Below are positions 41,022 through 49,223 of a DNA stretch of 64,000 bases, piece by piece. A model generated the notes under the pieces. It had not been told where the DNA came from, did no database searches, and worked only from the letters and a program-made list of their open reading frames with translations. The DNA is from Dactylosporangium sucinum (lineage in GTDB: Bacteria; Actinomycetota; Actinomycetes; Mycobacteriales; Micromonosporaceae), in contig NZ_BMPI01000016.1 in NCBI RefSeq assembly GCF_014647515.1, positions 37,179 through 101,178 on the forward strand. Direction: 5' to 3'. Each line of letters opens with the position of its first letter. The stretch's first letter is position 1. The position numbers were made by a program, and so were the translations under genes.

Positions 41022-42254
41022 GTGCCAGTCCGATCCGCCTTCGAAGCGCTGCATATGCGCCCCACCAAGCTCCTCACGTCGCGATGGCCGTGGCGCGCGT
41101 TCGCCTACGTCTCCACGAGTGCCGTGCTGGGGCTCGCGACGCTCGGGGTGCTCATGGCGCTGCTGGTGCTGGGCGCGTTGTTCAGCGTCGTGGTGGTGGG
41201 GCTGGCGGCCTTCGTCGCGACCGCGTTGTCCGGCGTCGCCGTCGCCCGGATCGAGCGGTGGCGGATAACGCTCGTCGAGGACGTGGAGCTGCCCGACCCG
41301 CATCGCACACCGGACCAGCCCGGCGTCCGCAAGTGGGTCTGGTTCCGGCTGAAGGAGGCGGCGACCTGGCGCGAGCTGGGCTACACGATGGCGCTCGTCG
41401 CGATCATGTGCTGGCTCGACTCGATGGTCATCGCCGCGGGTGTGTATGGGTTGTTCGCCTTGTGGTTCGCGCCGTTCTACATCGACGACGTGCCGCTGGT
41501 CTGGACGCTGGCGATGTCCGCGTTCGGGTTCGTCGTCGCGGTGCTGTATGCCTACGGGCTGATCGGCTGGGCCGTTGCCCGGGCCGCGGTCACCCGGGCG
41601 GTGCTCGGGCCGCGCGACGACGACCCGCGGATGATCGAGCTCAACCGGTCACGCGCGAGGCTGGTCGACGCCTTCGAGATCGAGCGGCGGCGGATCGAGC
41701 GTGACCTGCACGACGGCGCGCAGCAGCGGCTGGTCGCGCTCAACATCGAGCTCGGGCTGGCGCGGCTCGAGCTGCCCGAGGGCTCGCCGGCCGCCGCGTC
41801 GGTGGAGCGGGCGCACCGGCTGACCAAGGAGGCGCTCGACGATCTGCGGGAGCTGATTCGTGGGGTACACCCGAAGATCCTCACCGACCGCGGGCTGGAT
41901 GCCGCGCTGCACGAGGTCGCCGACCGGGCGGCGCTGCCCGTCGACCTCGACCTGAGCCTGCCCGACCGGCTGCCGCAGCACGTCGAGGTCGCGGCGTATT
42001 TCGCGGTGGTTGAGGCGCTGACCAACGCCACCAAGCACAGTGGCGCCAAGCGGGCGAGGGTGGCGGCGTCGGTGCGGTATGGGCGGCTGAGCGTGCAGGT
42101 GCGCGACGATGGGCAGGGTGGCGCGGATCCGGCGCGCGGCACCGGCCTCACGGGGCTGGCCGACCGGGTCGCGGCGATAGACGGCAAGGTGGCGTTGGCG
42201 AGCCCCATCGGCGGACCGACGGTGGTTCATGTGGAGATTCCGTGCGAATTGTGA
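41022..42254 (+). CDS. NarL-type sensor histidine kinase
   Basis: Membrane histidine kinase of 410 residues. A four-helix N-terminal sensor region (two pairs of hydrophobic segments, about 25-75 and 125-195) lacks a large external domain, suggesting membrane- or transporter-linked sensing. The HisKA_3 domain has RRRIERDLHDGAQQRLVAL with the phosphorylated His in DLHDG. The HATPase domain shows VVEALTNATKHSGA and GTGLTGLADRV. The gene overlaps the regulator gene by 13 bases. Kinases of this type often control a neighbouring exporter, here the divergent MacB-type system. Confidence 0.9.
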   Translation: MPVRSAFEALHMRPTKLLTSRWPWRAFAYVSTSAVLGLATLGVLMALLVLGALFSVVVVGLAAFVATALSGVAVARIERWRITLVEDVELPDPHRTPDQPGVRKWVWFRLKEAATWRELGYTMALVAIMCWLDSMVIAAGVYGLFALWFAPFYIDDVPLVWTLAMSAFGFVVAVLYAYGLIGWAVARAAVTRAVLGPRDDDPRMIELNRSRARLVDAFEIERRRIERDLHDGAQQRLVALNIELGLARLELPEGSPAAASVERAHRLTKEALDDLRELIRGVHPKILTDRGLDAALHEVADRAALPVDLDLSLPDRLPQHVEVAAYFAVVEALTNATKHSGAKRARVAASVRYGRLSVQVRDDGQGGADPARGTGLTGLADRVAAIDGKVALASPIGGPTVVHVEIPCEL

Positions 42255-42886
42255 TCGCCGAGGACGGGGTGCTCATCCGGGAGGGCATCACCGGGCTGCT
42301 GACGCGGTTCGGCCACGAGGTGGCCGCCGCGGTCGGTGACGCCGAGGCGTTGATGGCGGCTGTCGAGGAGCACCGGCCCGATCTCGTCGTGACCGATGTC
42401 CGCATGCCGCCCAAGTTCAGCGACGAGGGGCTGCAGGCGGCGATCGCGCTGCGGGCGGCGCATCCGCGGCTCGCGGTGCTGGTGCTCAGTCAGTACATCG
42501 AGCAGACCTATGCGAGTGAATTACTGGAGTCGGCGAGGCGCGGCGGCGTCGGCTATCTGCTGAAGGACCGCATCGGCGACGTGGCGGAGTTCGCCGACGC
42601 GGTCGAGCGGGTGGCGTCCGGGCACACGGTGGTGGATCAGGAGGTGGTGGGGCAGCTGCTGGGGCGCCGGCGGGATCCGCTGGCCCGGTTGACGCCGAAA
42701 GAGCGGGAGGTGCTCGCGTTGATGGCCGAGGGGCGGTCCAACGCGGCGATCGCCCGCACGCTCACGGTCACCGACGCGGCCGTCGCCAAGCACATCGGCA
42801 ACGTGTTCGTGAAGCTGGACCTGCCGGCCAACGACGACGACCAGCATCGCCGCGTGCGTGCGGTGCTGGAGTACCTGCGGGGATGA
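42242..42886 (+). CDS. NarL/LuxR-family response regulator
   Basis: Response regulator of 214 residues. The receiver domain (1-120) has the acidic pair in IAEDG, phosphorylatable Asp52 (VVTDVRMPP) and Lys in YLLKDRIG. The LuxR-type helix-turn-helix (about 150-212) reads LTPKEREVLALMAEGRSNAAIA and VAKHIGNVFVKLDL. It is the partner of the overlapping kinase and the likely ligand of the inverted repeat at 40942-40991. The GTG start lies within the end of the kinase gene. Confidence 0.93.
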   Translation: MRIVIAEDGVLIREGITGLLTRFGHEVAAAVGDAEALMAAVEEHRPDLVVTDVRMPPKFSDEGLQAAIALRAAHPRLAVLVLSQYIEQTYASELLESARRGGVGYLLKDRIGDVAEFADAVERVASGHTVVDQEVVGQLLGRRRDPLARLTPKEREVLALMAEGRSNAAIARTLTVTDAAVAKHIGNVFVKLDLPANDDDQHRRVRAVLEYLRG

Positions 42887-43251
42887 GCAAGGGCCGCCGG
42901 GCGACGCGAACGCGCAGCGGCCGTGCGGGGGAAGCCGTGCACGGGTGGCCGCGCCCCGGCGGTGCGAGGGTGGCCGCGTGGCGGCGGTGCGTGGCGGCGG
43001 TGCGTGGCGGCGGTGCGTGGCGGCGGTGCGAGGGCGGCGGCGTGCCGCGGCGGTGCGAGGGCGGCGGGGTGGCGGCGTGCCGCGGCGGTGCGCGCTGGCG
43101 GTGCGTGGCGGCGCGCGGCGGCGGTGCGTGGTGGCGGTGCGTGGTGGCCTATGGGACGGGCTGGCAGGAGCTGCCGAGTGAATCTGGCCGGATGGCGGCC
43201 CGGGAAGGCCGCCCGCAGAAAACTGTCAGACCGGGTGCGTAGGGTGTCGCT
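42887..43251. repeat. Gene-free region with GTGCGTGGCGGCG tandem repeats
   Basis: Between about 42955 and 43145 the 13-base unit GTGCGTGGCGGCG is repeated several times perfectly and then in degenerate form (GTGCGAGGGCGGCG, GTGCCGCGGCG). The strand is strongly G-rich. It follows the response-regulator gene and precedes xseA. No gene is supported; the open frames arise from the base composition. Confidence 0.75.
43240..43245 (+). promoter_or_regulatory. -10 box TAGGGT of xseA
   Basis: TAGGGT followed by six bases and ATG at 43252, without a Shine-Dalgarno sequence. Confidence 0.6.
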
Positions 43252-44472
43252 ATGACCACGCCGCAGCAGCCAGCGTCCACGAGCGACGAGCCGTGGCCGG
43301 TTCGCGTGGTCAGCCAGAAGATCGGGGCCTGGATCGGCAAGCTCGGCTGGATCTGGGTCGACGGGCAGGTTGCCCAGATCACCCGCCGGCCGGGCACCAA
43401 CACCGTCTTCCTCACGCTGCGCGATCCGTCGGCCGACCTGAGCCTGACCGTGACCACCAACCGTGACGTGGTCGACCTCGGGGCGCCCAACCTGACCGAC
43501 GGGGCGCGGATCGTCGTTCATGCGCGGCCGGAGTTCTATGCGGCGCGTGGGTCGCTGAGCCTGCGGGCCGACGAGATTCGCCAGGTGGGGCTGGGGGAGT
43601 TGCTCGCCCGGCTGGAGCAGGTGAAGAAGCTGCTCGCGGCCGAGGGGCTGTTCGACCGGGCGCGCAAGCGGCGGCTGCCGTTCCTGCCGGCGCGGGTCGG
43701 GCTCATCACCGGGCGGGCCAGTGCTGCCGAGCGGGACGTGCTGACCAATGCGCGGCGCCGCTGGCCGACGGTCGACTTCCGGGTGATCAACGTGGCCGTG
43801 CAGGGGCCGTCCGCGGTGCCGCAGATCATCGACGCGCTGGCGGTGCTCGATCGGGACGAGACGATCGACGTGATCGTGCTCGCGAGGGGTGGCGGCTCGA
43901 CCGAGGATCTGCTGCCGTTCTCCGACGAGGCGCTGTGCCGGGCGGTGTTCGCCTGCCGGACGCCGGTCGTGTCCGCCGTCGGGCACGAGACCGACGTTCC
44001 GCTGGTCGACTTCGTCGCCGATGTTCGCGCGTCGACGCCCACCGACGCGGCCAAGCGGATCGTTCCCGACCTCAACGACGAGTTGCGGCTGATCGGCCAG
44101 GCCAAGCAGCGGCTCGACCGGGCGCTGCGCGGGCTGCTCGACCGGGAGCAGCACCGGCTCGACCTGATCCGGTCGCGGCCGTCGATCGCCCGGCCGCTCA
44201 CGATGGTGGACAGCCGCGCCGCGGAGGTCTCGGCGCTTCGCGACAGGGCCGCCCGCAACCTGAGCCACCGGCTCGACCGGGCCGGGGCCGAGCTTGGCCA
44301 CACACTTGCCCGCCTGCGCACGCTGTCGCCGTCGGCGACGCTCCAGCGAGGCTATGCGATCGTGCAGCGCGAGGGCGGTGCCGTGGTCCGGTCGCCGGGC
44401 GAAGTGTCGGCGAAAGATCAGCTTCGCATCCGGCTCGCCGACGGTGAGCTGACCGCGACCGTCAACGAGTGA
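43252..44472 (+). CDS. xseA: Exonuclease VII large subunit
   Basis: Catalytic subunit (406 residues) of exonuclease VII, which degrades single-stranded DNA from both ends. The N-terminal OB domain (about 15-115) contains WVDGQVAQITRRPGTNTVFLTL. The nuclease domain has GLITGRASAAERDVL, VIVLARGGGSTEDLLPF and the conserved GHETDVPLVDFVADVRASTP. A helical region (LSHRLDRAGAELGHTLARL) and a short C-terminal segment (LQRGYAIV) complete the chain. The small subunit gene lies 776 bases downstream behind an acetyltransferase gene. Confidence 0.95.
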   Translation: MTTPQQPASTSDEPWPVRVVSQKIGAWIGKLGWIWVDGQVAQITRRPGTNTVFLTLRDPSADLSLTVTTNRDVVDLGAPNLTDGARIVVHARPEFYAARGSLSLRADEIRQVGLGELLARLEQVKKLLAAEGLFDRARKRRLPFLPARVGLITGRASAAERDVLTNARRRWPTVDFRVINVAVQGPSAVPQIIDALAVLDRDETIDVIVLARGGGSTEDLLPFSDEALCRAVFACRTPVVSAVGHETDVPLVDFVADVRASTPTDAAKRIVPDLNDELRLIGQAKQRLDRALRGLLDREQHRLDLIRSRPSIARPLTMVDSRAAEVSALRDRAARNLSHRLDRAGAELGHTLARLRTLSPSATLQRGYAIVQREGGAVVRSPGEVSAKDQLRIRLADGELTATVNE

Positions 44473-44489
44473 AACCGGGGGAGAGGTTC

Positions 44490-45242
44490 TTGTCACAGCG
44501 CATTCAGGAGTACCTGCTGGCGAGCGCCAGTCATGGACGCGAGGTGCTGCGCGCCGGGCCGTTCACCGTGACGATCAGCGGGCACGACCCCAACGTCTAC
44601 ATCAACTATGCGATACCCGATGCCGGTGCCGACCCGACCGCCGACGATGTCAAGGCGCTGGTCGACGCGTTCCGGAGCCGAGACCGGCAGCCCCGCCTGG
44701 AGTATCTGCCGGGGCTCGCGCCGGCCGTCGAGCCCGCCCTGGTGGCGGCCGGGTTCGTGGTCGCCGACCGCCTGCCACTCATGGAGCGCCCGCCGGGTGT
44801 CGAGATCGACCAGCCGGCGCCCGAGGGCGTCGAGTTCGTCCCGCCGGTGTCCGACGACGACCTGCTCGCGATGGTGTCGGCGCAGCACGAGGCGTTCGGT
44901 GAGCCGGCGCCGTCCGCCGCGCACGTGGCCGCGGCGCGCGACAAGGCGGCGGCCGGGCACATCCAGCTCCTCGTCCGGGACACGACCTCCGGTGAGCCGG
45001 TCGGCGGCGGCGTGGCGGTCGCCGTTCGCGACGGCATCAGCGAGGTGGCGGGGATCGCGGTGCGGCCGAAGTATGAGCGCAGGGGCATCGGCGGCACCCT
45101 GACCCTGCACCTGACCCGGGCCGCCCACGCGGCGGGCGCGACCCTGGTGTTCCTGACCCCGGCCGGCGACGCGCAGGAGCGGGTCTATTCGCGAGTGGGT
45201 TACCGGCGCACCGATTCGGTGCTGTTCCTGTCGAAGGAGTAG
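44490..45242 (+). CDS. GNAT-family N-acetyltransferase inserted between xseA and xseB
   Basis: Acetyltransferase of 250 residues with the GNAT domain in its C-terminal half: VAGIAVRPKYERRGIGGTLTLHL carries the acetyl-CoA loop, and RVYSRVGYRRTDSVLFL ends the fold. The N-terminal 110 residues are family-specific. GGGGGAGAGG lies four bases before the TTG at 44490, which I take as the start; a GTG at 44469 overlapping the xseA stop codon (GTGA) is the alternative. xseA and xseB are usually adjacent, so this gene has been inserted into the exonuclease VII operon. The substrate is unknown. Confidence 0.85.
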   Translation: MSQRIQEYLLASASHGREVLRAGPFTVTISGHDPNVYINYAIPDAGADPTADDVKALVDAFRSRDRQPRLEYLPGLAPAVEPALVAAGFVVADRLPLMERPPGVEIDQPAPEGVEFVPPVSDDDLLAMVSAQHEAFGEPAPSAAHVAAARDKAAAGHIQLLVRDTTSGEPVGGGVAVAVRDGISEVAGIAVRPKYERRGIGGTLTLHLTRAAHAAGATLVFLTPAGDAQERVYSRVGYRRTDSVLFLSKE

Positions 45243-45248
45243 GCGGAG

Positions 45249-45449
45249 ATGACCGAGCCGAAGACGGACGGCCCCGAGCTGTCGTACGAGCAGGCCCGCG
45301 CCGAGCTCGCCACCGTCGTCGAGAAGCTGGAGTCCGGCGGCACCACGCTCGAAGAGTCCCTGGCCTTATGGGAGCGCGGCGAACAGCTCGCGGTGATCTG
45401 CCAGCGCTGGCTGGACGCCGCCCGAGCCCGCCTCACCCCCTCGTCGTAG
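45249..45449 (+). CDS. xseB: Exonuclease VII small subunit
   Basis: Small helical subunit (66 residues) of exonuclease VII. LSYEQARAELATVVEKLESGGTTLEESL and LWERGEQLAVICQRWLDAARARL are the two family helices. Length is normal. AGGAGTAGGCGGAG precedes the ATG and the gap to the acetyltransferase is six bases, so the three genes form one operon. Confidence 0.94.
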   Translation: MTEPKTDGPELSYEQARAELATVVEKLESGGTTLEESLALWERGEQLAVICQRWLDAARARLTPSS

Positions 45450-45789
45450 GAGGCCGAGGAAGCCGGGCTCGGGAGACGGCCGGGCTCGGAACGGCGATGG
45501 GTGCCGGCCTGCGCCGCCGACTTGCGTCGCGAGGAGGGACGGCGGCTCGGCTTGCGCTGCCGGCTCGCGCCGAGACGAGGACTGGGCGGCCGTAGCGCAA
45601 GAGCCACGCTGTTGAGGCGCGCGGATTGGGCGGCGATGGCCTAAGAGGCACGTCGTTGAGGAGCGGCGAGGGACGGGCGGCAGAAGCGCGCGAGGCACGG
45701 TGTCAAGGCGCAGCGGCCGGGGGGCGTAGCGCAAGGGGTGCGGTGTTGCGGCGCGGCGCGCGAGGGGCGGTGGAGCGAGCGCGGCGCGG
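45450..45789. other. Gene-free GC-rich region between xseB and the TetR gene
   Basis: About 340 bases with loose repeats of GGCGCAGCG / GCGGCGCGCGAGG type between two convergent genes. No hairpin with clear arms, promoter or reading frame with a ribosome-binding site is apparent. Confidence 0.5.
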
Positions 45790-46518
45790 TCAGGCTTCGA
45801 GGCTGGAGTCCGCTTCGTCGGGTGGGATGCCGATGTAGCGGGCCTGGGCCCGCATCTGGTGGTCGAAGTAGGCCGCCGGGGTCGTCACCGTGTTCTGGAG
45901 CTGGCCGAAGATCTCGAAGCTCACCTGCCCGAACAGCATGACCCAGGCCGACAGCGCCCGGGAAACCACCCGCAACGGAGTGCCCGGGGAGATCGCGTCG
46001 CCGATGCGGCGGATGTCCACCTCCACGTCCGGGGCCGGGAACGGGTCGTCGTTGTCCTTGATGGCGCCCGACCCGTAGCCGTCCCGGATGATCCGGCCCA
46101 GGACCGTCGCCGCCCGCGTCGCCGCCGGGACCGTGTCCTCGGGGGCGCGGTAGCCGGGGACCGGGCTGCCGTAGATCAGGGCGTACTCGTGCGGATGGGC
46201 CACCGCCCAGGTCCGGGCCGCCGTGCAGACGGCCATCCAGCGGGCGTGCAGCGACTCCCGAGGTACCAGCGACTCGGCCTCCTCCACCGCGCCGCCCAGC
46301 GCGTTGTACGCGTCGAGGATCAGGGCCGTCAGCAGGTCGTCCCGGCTCGCGAAGTACCGGTACACGGCCGACGACACCATCCCCAGGTCGCGGGCGACCG
46401 CGCGCAGGGACAGGTTGGCGCCGTCCGTCGCCAGGTGGCGCCGCGCGATCTCCTTGATCTCGTCGATCATCTCGGCCCGCACCCGGGCCCGCAGTGAGGT
46501 GGCCTTCATGCCCTCCAT
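45790..46518 (-). CDS. TetR-family transcriptional regulator
   Basis: Repressor-type regulator of 242 residues. The N-terminal helix-turn-helix is textbook (LSLRAVARDLGMVSSAVYRYFASRDDLLTALI). The C-terminal ligand domain (about 80-230) includes HPHEYALIYGSPVPGY, a motif of the WHG-type TetR C-terminal domain. The ATG at 46518 and one at 46509 with GGAGGG immediately upstream are both possible. It is divergent from an NAD-dependent epimerase gene across a perfect 20-base inverted repeat, so it most likely represses itself and that gene. Confidence 0.92.
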   Translation of the reverse strand: MEGMKATSLRARVRAEMIDEIKEIARRHLATDGANLSLRAVARDLGMVSSAVYRYFASRDDLLTALILDAYNALGGAVEEAESLVPRESLHARWMAVCTAARTWAVAHPHEYALIYGSPVPGYRAPEDTVPAATRAATVLGRIIRDGYGSGAIKDNDDPFPAPDVEVDIRRIGDAISPGTPLRVVSRALSAWVMLFGQVSFEIFGQLQNTVTTPAAYFDHQMRAQARYIGIPPDEADSSLEA

Positions 46519-46532
46519 GTTCGCATGCTCTG

Positions 46533-46584
46533 TTGCGTGAGCACTGCTCTCGGTTCTATGCTCTGAACCGAGAGCAGTGCTCAC
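46533..46584 (+). promoter_or_regulatory. Perfect 20-bp inverted repeat: TetR operator over the epimerase promoter
   Basis: Arms 46537-46556 and 46565-46584 are exact inverted repeats with an eight-base loop. Each arm contains GAGCA-N-TGCTC, itself a palindrome, so two dimers could bind. A promoter TTGCGT (46533-46538), 18-base spacer, TATGCT (46557-46562) reads rightward with the -10 box in the loop. The left arm fills the spacer and the right arm covers the expected start point. Confidence 0.8.
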
Positions 46585-46599
46585 ACAATGGAGGTCGTC

Positions 46600-47520
46600 G
46601 TGCACGTCATCGTCGGAGCGGGATCCATCGGTACCGCCATCGCGCTCGAGCTGGCAGAGAACGGCATCCCGTCGACGGTCGTCACCCGCAGCGGCGGCGG
46701 GCCAACCCATCCGCTGGTCACGCGGTTCGCGGCCGACGTCTCGGACGCCCGAGCGTTCCGGAGCGCGGCCAAGGGGGCCACGGTGATCTACAACTGCGCG
46801 AACCCGCCGTACCACTCGTGGCCGAAGGAGTGGCCGCCGCTCTCGCGCTCGATGATCGCGGCCGCCGCCGAGAACGACGCGGTGCTGGCGATCACCGGGA
46901 ACCTGTACGGGTACGGACCGGTCGACGGGCCGATGACCGAGGACACGCCGCTGGCGGCGACCAGCGTCAAGGGCCGCGTGCGGGTCGCCATGTGGGAGGA
47001 GGCGCTGGCCGCGCCGATCCGGACGTTCGAGGTGCGGGCGTCGGACTACATCGGGCCGCGGTACACGATCATGGATATGGCGCTGCCGGCGATGCGGGCC
47101 GGGAAGACGGCCTGGCTGCCGGGGGCGCTGGACGTGCCGCACTCGTACACGTACGTGGGCGACGTCGCCCACACCCTGGTGGAACTCGCGGGAGACCGGC
47201 GGGCCTGGGGCAAGGCCTGGCACGCGCCGACCGCCCCGGCGCTCACGGCCCGCGAGATCCTGACCCGGCTGGCAACGGTGGCCGGGCTGCCGGCGCCGCG
47301 GCTGCGCACCTATCCGCTGCTGGCGGTGCGGGCCGCGGCGCTGACCGACAAGTTCGTCAAGGAGTTCCTCGAGGTGCGGTACCAGCACGTCCGCCCGTTC
47401 GTGCTCGACTCCGACCGGGTGCGGGAGACGTTCGGGCTGACGTACACGCCGGTGGACGAGGCGCTCTACAACACCGCGGTGGGCTCGCTGAAGGTGCCGT
47501 CGAAGTCCACCAGCGAGTAG
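46600..47520 (+). CDS. NAD-dependent epimerase/dehydratase-like protein (atypical SDR)
   Basis: Extended short-chain-dehydrogenase-like protein of 306 residues. The dinucleotide loop VIVGAGSIGTAIALEL is at the extreme N-terminus. YNCANPPYHSW and ITGNLYGYGP mark the central sheet. The usual YxxxK catalytic pair is not evident after the GNLYGYGP strand, as in atypical SDRs that bind rather than turn over nucleotide. GGAGG six bases before the GTG at 46600 decides the start. Control by the divergent TetR is suggested by the operator. The substrate is unknown. The 3' end overlaps glpX by 55 bases. Confidence 0.87.
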   Translation: MHVIVGAGSIGTAIALELAENGIPSTVVTRSGGGPTHPLVTRFAADVSDARAFRSAAKGATVIYNCANPPYHSWPKEWPPLSRSMIAAAAENDAVLAITGNLYGYGPVDGPMTEDTPLAATSVKGRVRVAMWEEALAAPIRTFEVRASDYIGPRYTIMDMALPAMRAGKTAWLPGALDVPHSYTYVGDVAHTLVELAGDRRAWGKAWHAPTAPALTAREILTRLATVAGLPAPRLRTYPLLAVRAAALTDKFVKEFLEVRYQHVRPFVLDSDRVRETFGLTYTPVDEALYNTAVGSLKVPSKSTSE

Positions 47521-48482
47521 GCCCGCAGCTTCTCCAGGCGGTGGAACGAGTCGATCCAGCGGATCGTGCCGGAGCGGGAGCGCATGACGATGGACTGGGT
47601 GTACGCACCGCCGGAGCGGTAACGGACGCCCTTGAGCAGGTCGCCGCTGGTCACACCGGTCGCGCAGAAGAACATGTTGTCGCCGCCGACGAGGTCGTCG
47701 GTGTGCAGCACGCGCGACAGGTCGTGGCCGGCGGCGATCGCCTTGTCCCGCTCGGCGTCGTCCCGCGGCCACAGCTTGGCCTGGATCGCGCCGCCCATGC
47801 ACTTGAGCGCGACCGCCGCGACGATTCCCTCGGGGGTGCCGCCGATACCCATCAGGACGTCCGTCTCGCTGCCCTCGCGGGCGGCGCTGATGGCGCCGGC
47901 GATGTCGCCGTCGGAGATGAACCGGATGCGGGCGCCGGTGCGTCGGACCTCCTGGATCAGCTGCTCGTGCCGCGGCCGGTCGAGGATGCAGACCGTCAGC
48001 TCGGAGACGCTCGACCGCTTGACCCGGGCGATGCGCTTGAGGTTCTCCTCGACGCCGGCCTCGATGTCGATGACGTCGGCGCACTCCGGGCCGACGGCGA
48101 GCTTCTCCATGTAGAAGACGGCGCTGGGGTCGAACATCGCGCCCCGCTCGGCGACGGCGAGCACGGCCAGCGCGTTGGGCATGCCCTTGCTCATCAGCGT
48201 CGTGCCGTCGACGGGGTCCACGGCCACGTCCACCTCGGGGCCGGTGCCGTCGCCGACGCGCTCGCCGTTGTACAGCATCGGGGCGTTGTCCTTCTCGCCC
48301 TCCCCGATCACCACGACCCCTTGCATGGGGACCGAGTTGATCAGCAGGCGCATCGCGTCGACGGCTGCCCCGTCGCCCCCGTTCTTGTCACCCCGCCCCA
48401 CCCAGCGACCGGCGGCCATGGCCGCCGCCTCGGTGACCCGGACCAGGTCGAGGGCCAGGTTGCGATCCATCTCACGGCTCAT
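47466..48482 (-). CDS. glpX: Class II fructose-1,6-bisphosphatase
   Basis: Gluconeogenic phosphatase of 338 residues hydrolysing fructose 1,6-bisphosphate. Metal- and phosphate-binding motifs GEGEKDNAPML and DPVDGTTLMSKG are intact, as are GIGGTPEGIVAA and the C-terminal IRWIDSFHRL. In mycobacteria GlpX is the main FBPase. GAGGAG nine bases upstream of the ATG gives a good start. Together with the PEP carboxykinase gene at 59191, the window encodes two committed gluconeogenic steps. Confidence 0.95.
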   Translation of the reverse strand: MSREMDRNLALDLVRVTEAAAMAAGRWVGRGDKNGGDGAAVDAMRLLINSVPMQGVVVIGEGEKDNAPMLYNGERVGDGTGPEVDVAVDPVDGTTLMSKGMPNALAVLAVAERGAMFDPSAVFYMEKLAVGPECADVIDIEAGVEENLKRIARVKRSSVSELTVCILDRPRHEQLIQEVRRTGARIRFISDGDIAGAISAAREGSETDVLMGIGGTPEGIVAAVALKCMGGAIQAKLWPRDDAERDKAIAAGHDLSRVLHTDDLVGGDNMFFCATGVTSGDLLKGVRYRSGGAYTQSIVMRSRSGTIRWIDSFHRLEKLRAYSLVDFDGTFSEPTAVL

Positions 48483-48671
48483 TGCGGCACTCCTCGCGCA
48501 TCGTTGCGTGGGCGTGGTTCACGGCTGTATCCGTCATGGTGTCAGGCCAGGCGTCTGAACGCTCGTTCGCACCGGCGATGCGTGGGCCATTTCATGCTGC
48601 ATTTCCCACGAGTTGCAGTGCAGGGGACGGGCGGTTGCACGGTGCGGCGCCCGATCGGTCACGATGGGAGG

Positions 48672-49223
48672 GTGAACGCCGAACCCGAGACCGCAGCCGC
48701 ACCCGAGCAGCCGACGCCGTCGCCGCGCGCCGGCCGGCGGCCGCGGGACATGGCCCTGTCGATGATCGTGCTGCTGGTGCCGGTGTTCCTGCTGGTCGTG
48801 TTCTACCGCTTCCTCGGCAATGAGCAGCCGCCGACCGTCGACACCACCGAGGTCTACGGCTCGGTCCAGCGCGCCGGGCAGTTCGAGCTGCTCAAGCCGC
48901 AGGGCCTCCCCGAACACTGGCACATCGCGTCGGCCACGTTCACCGACGGCGTGCTGCGGATCGGCATCACGGCACCCGACGACGGGGCCATGCAGCTGGT
49001 GGAGAGCGCCAAGCCCACCGACATCCTCGTCGCCGACGTGGTGGCGAAGGGTGCCAAGCCGGCCGGCACGGTGACCGTCAACGGCGTGGAGTGGCAGCGG
49101 TACACCGACACCCGCCCCGGCGAGCAGGCCTTGGTCCAGGTGTCGGGCAACCGGACGATCATCGTCGTCGGCCGGGCGAGCGAGGCGCAGCTCAACCAGC
49201 TGGCCGGCAGCCTCAGGGCGTAG
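48672..49223 (+). CDS. DUF4245 membrane-anchored protein
   Basis: Protein of 183 residues. A cytoplasmic Pro-rich N-terminus, one helix (MALSMIVLLVPVFLLVVFYRFL) and an extracytoplasmic domain (about 55-183) with LKPQGLPEHWHIASATFTDGVLRIG fit the actinobacterial DUF4245 family, found beside glpX in many genomes. The function is unknown. The GTG follows GGGAGG with almost no spacing, so initiation may be leaderless or start slightly elsewhere. Its last eleven bases overlap the convergent sensor gene. Confidence 0.85.
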   Translation: MNAEPETAAAPEQPTPSPRAGRRPRDMALSMIVLLVPVFLLVVFYRFLGNEQPPTVDTTEVYGSVQRAGQFELLKPQGLPEHWHIASATFTDGVLRIGITAPDDGAMQLVESAKPTDILVADVVAKGAKPAGTVTVNGVEWQRYTDTRPGEQALVQVSGNRTIIVVGRASEAQLNQLAGSLRA

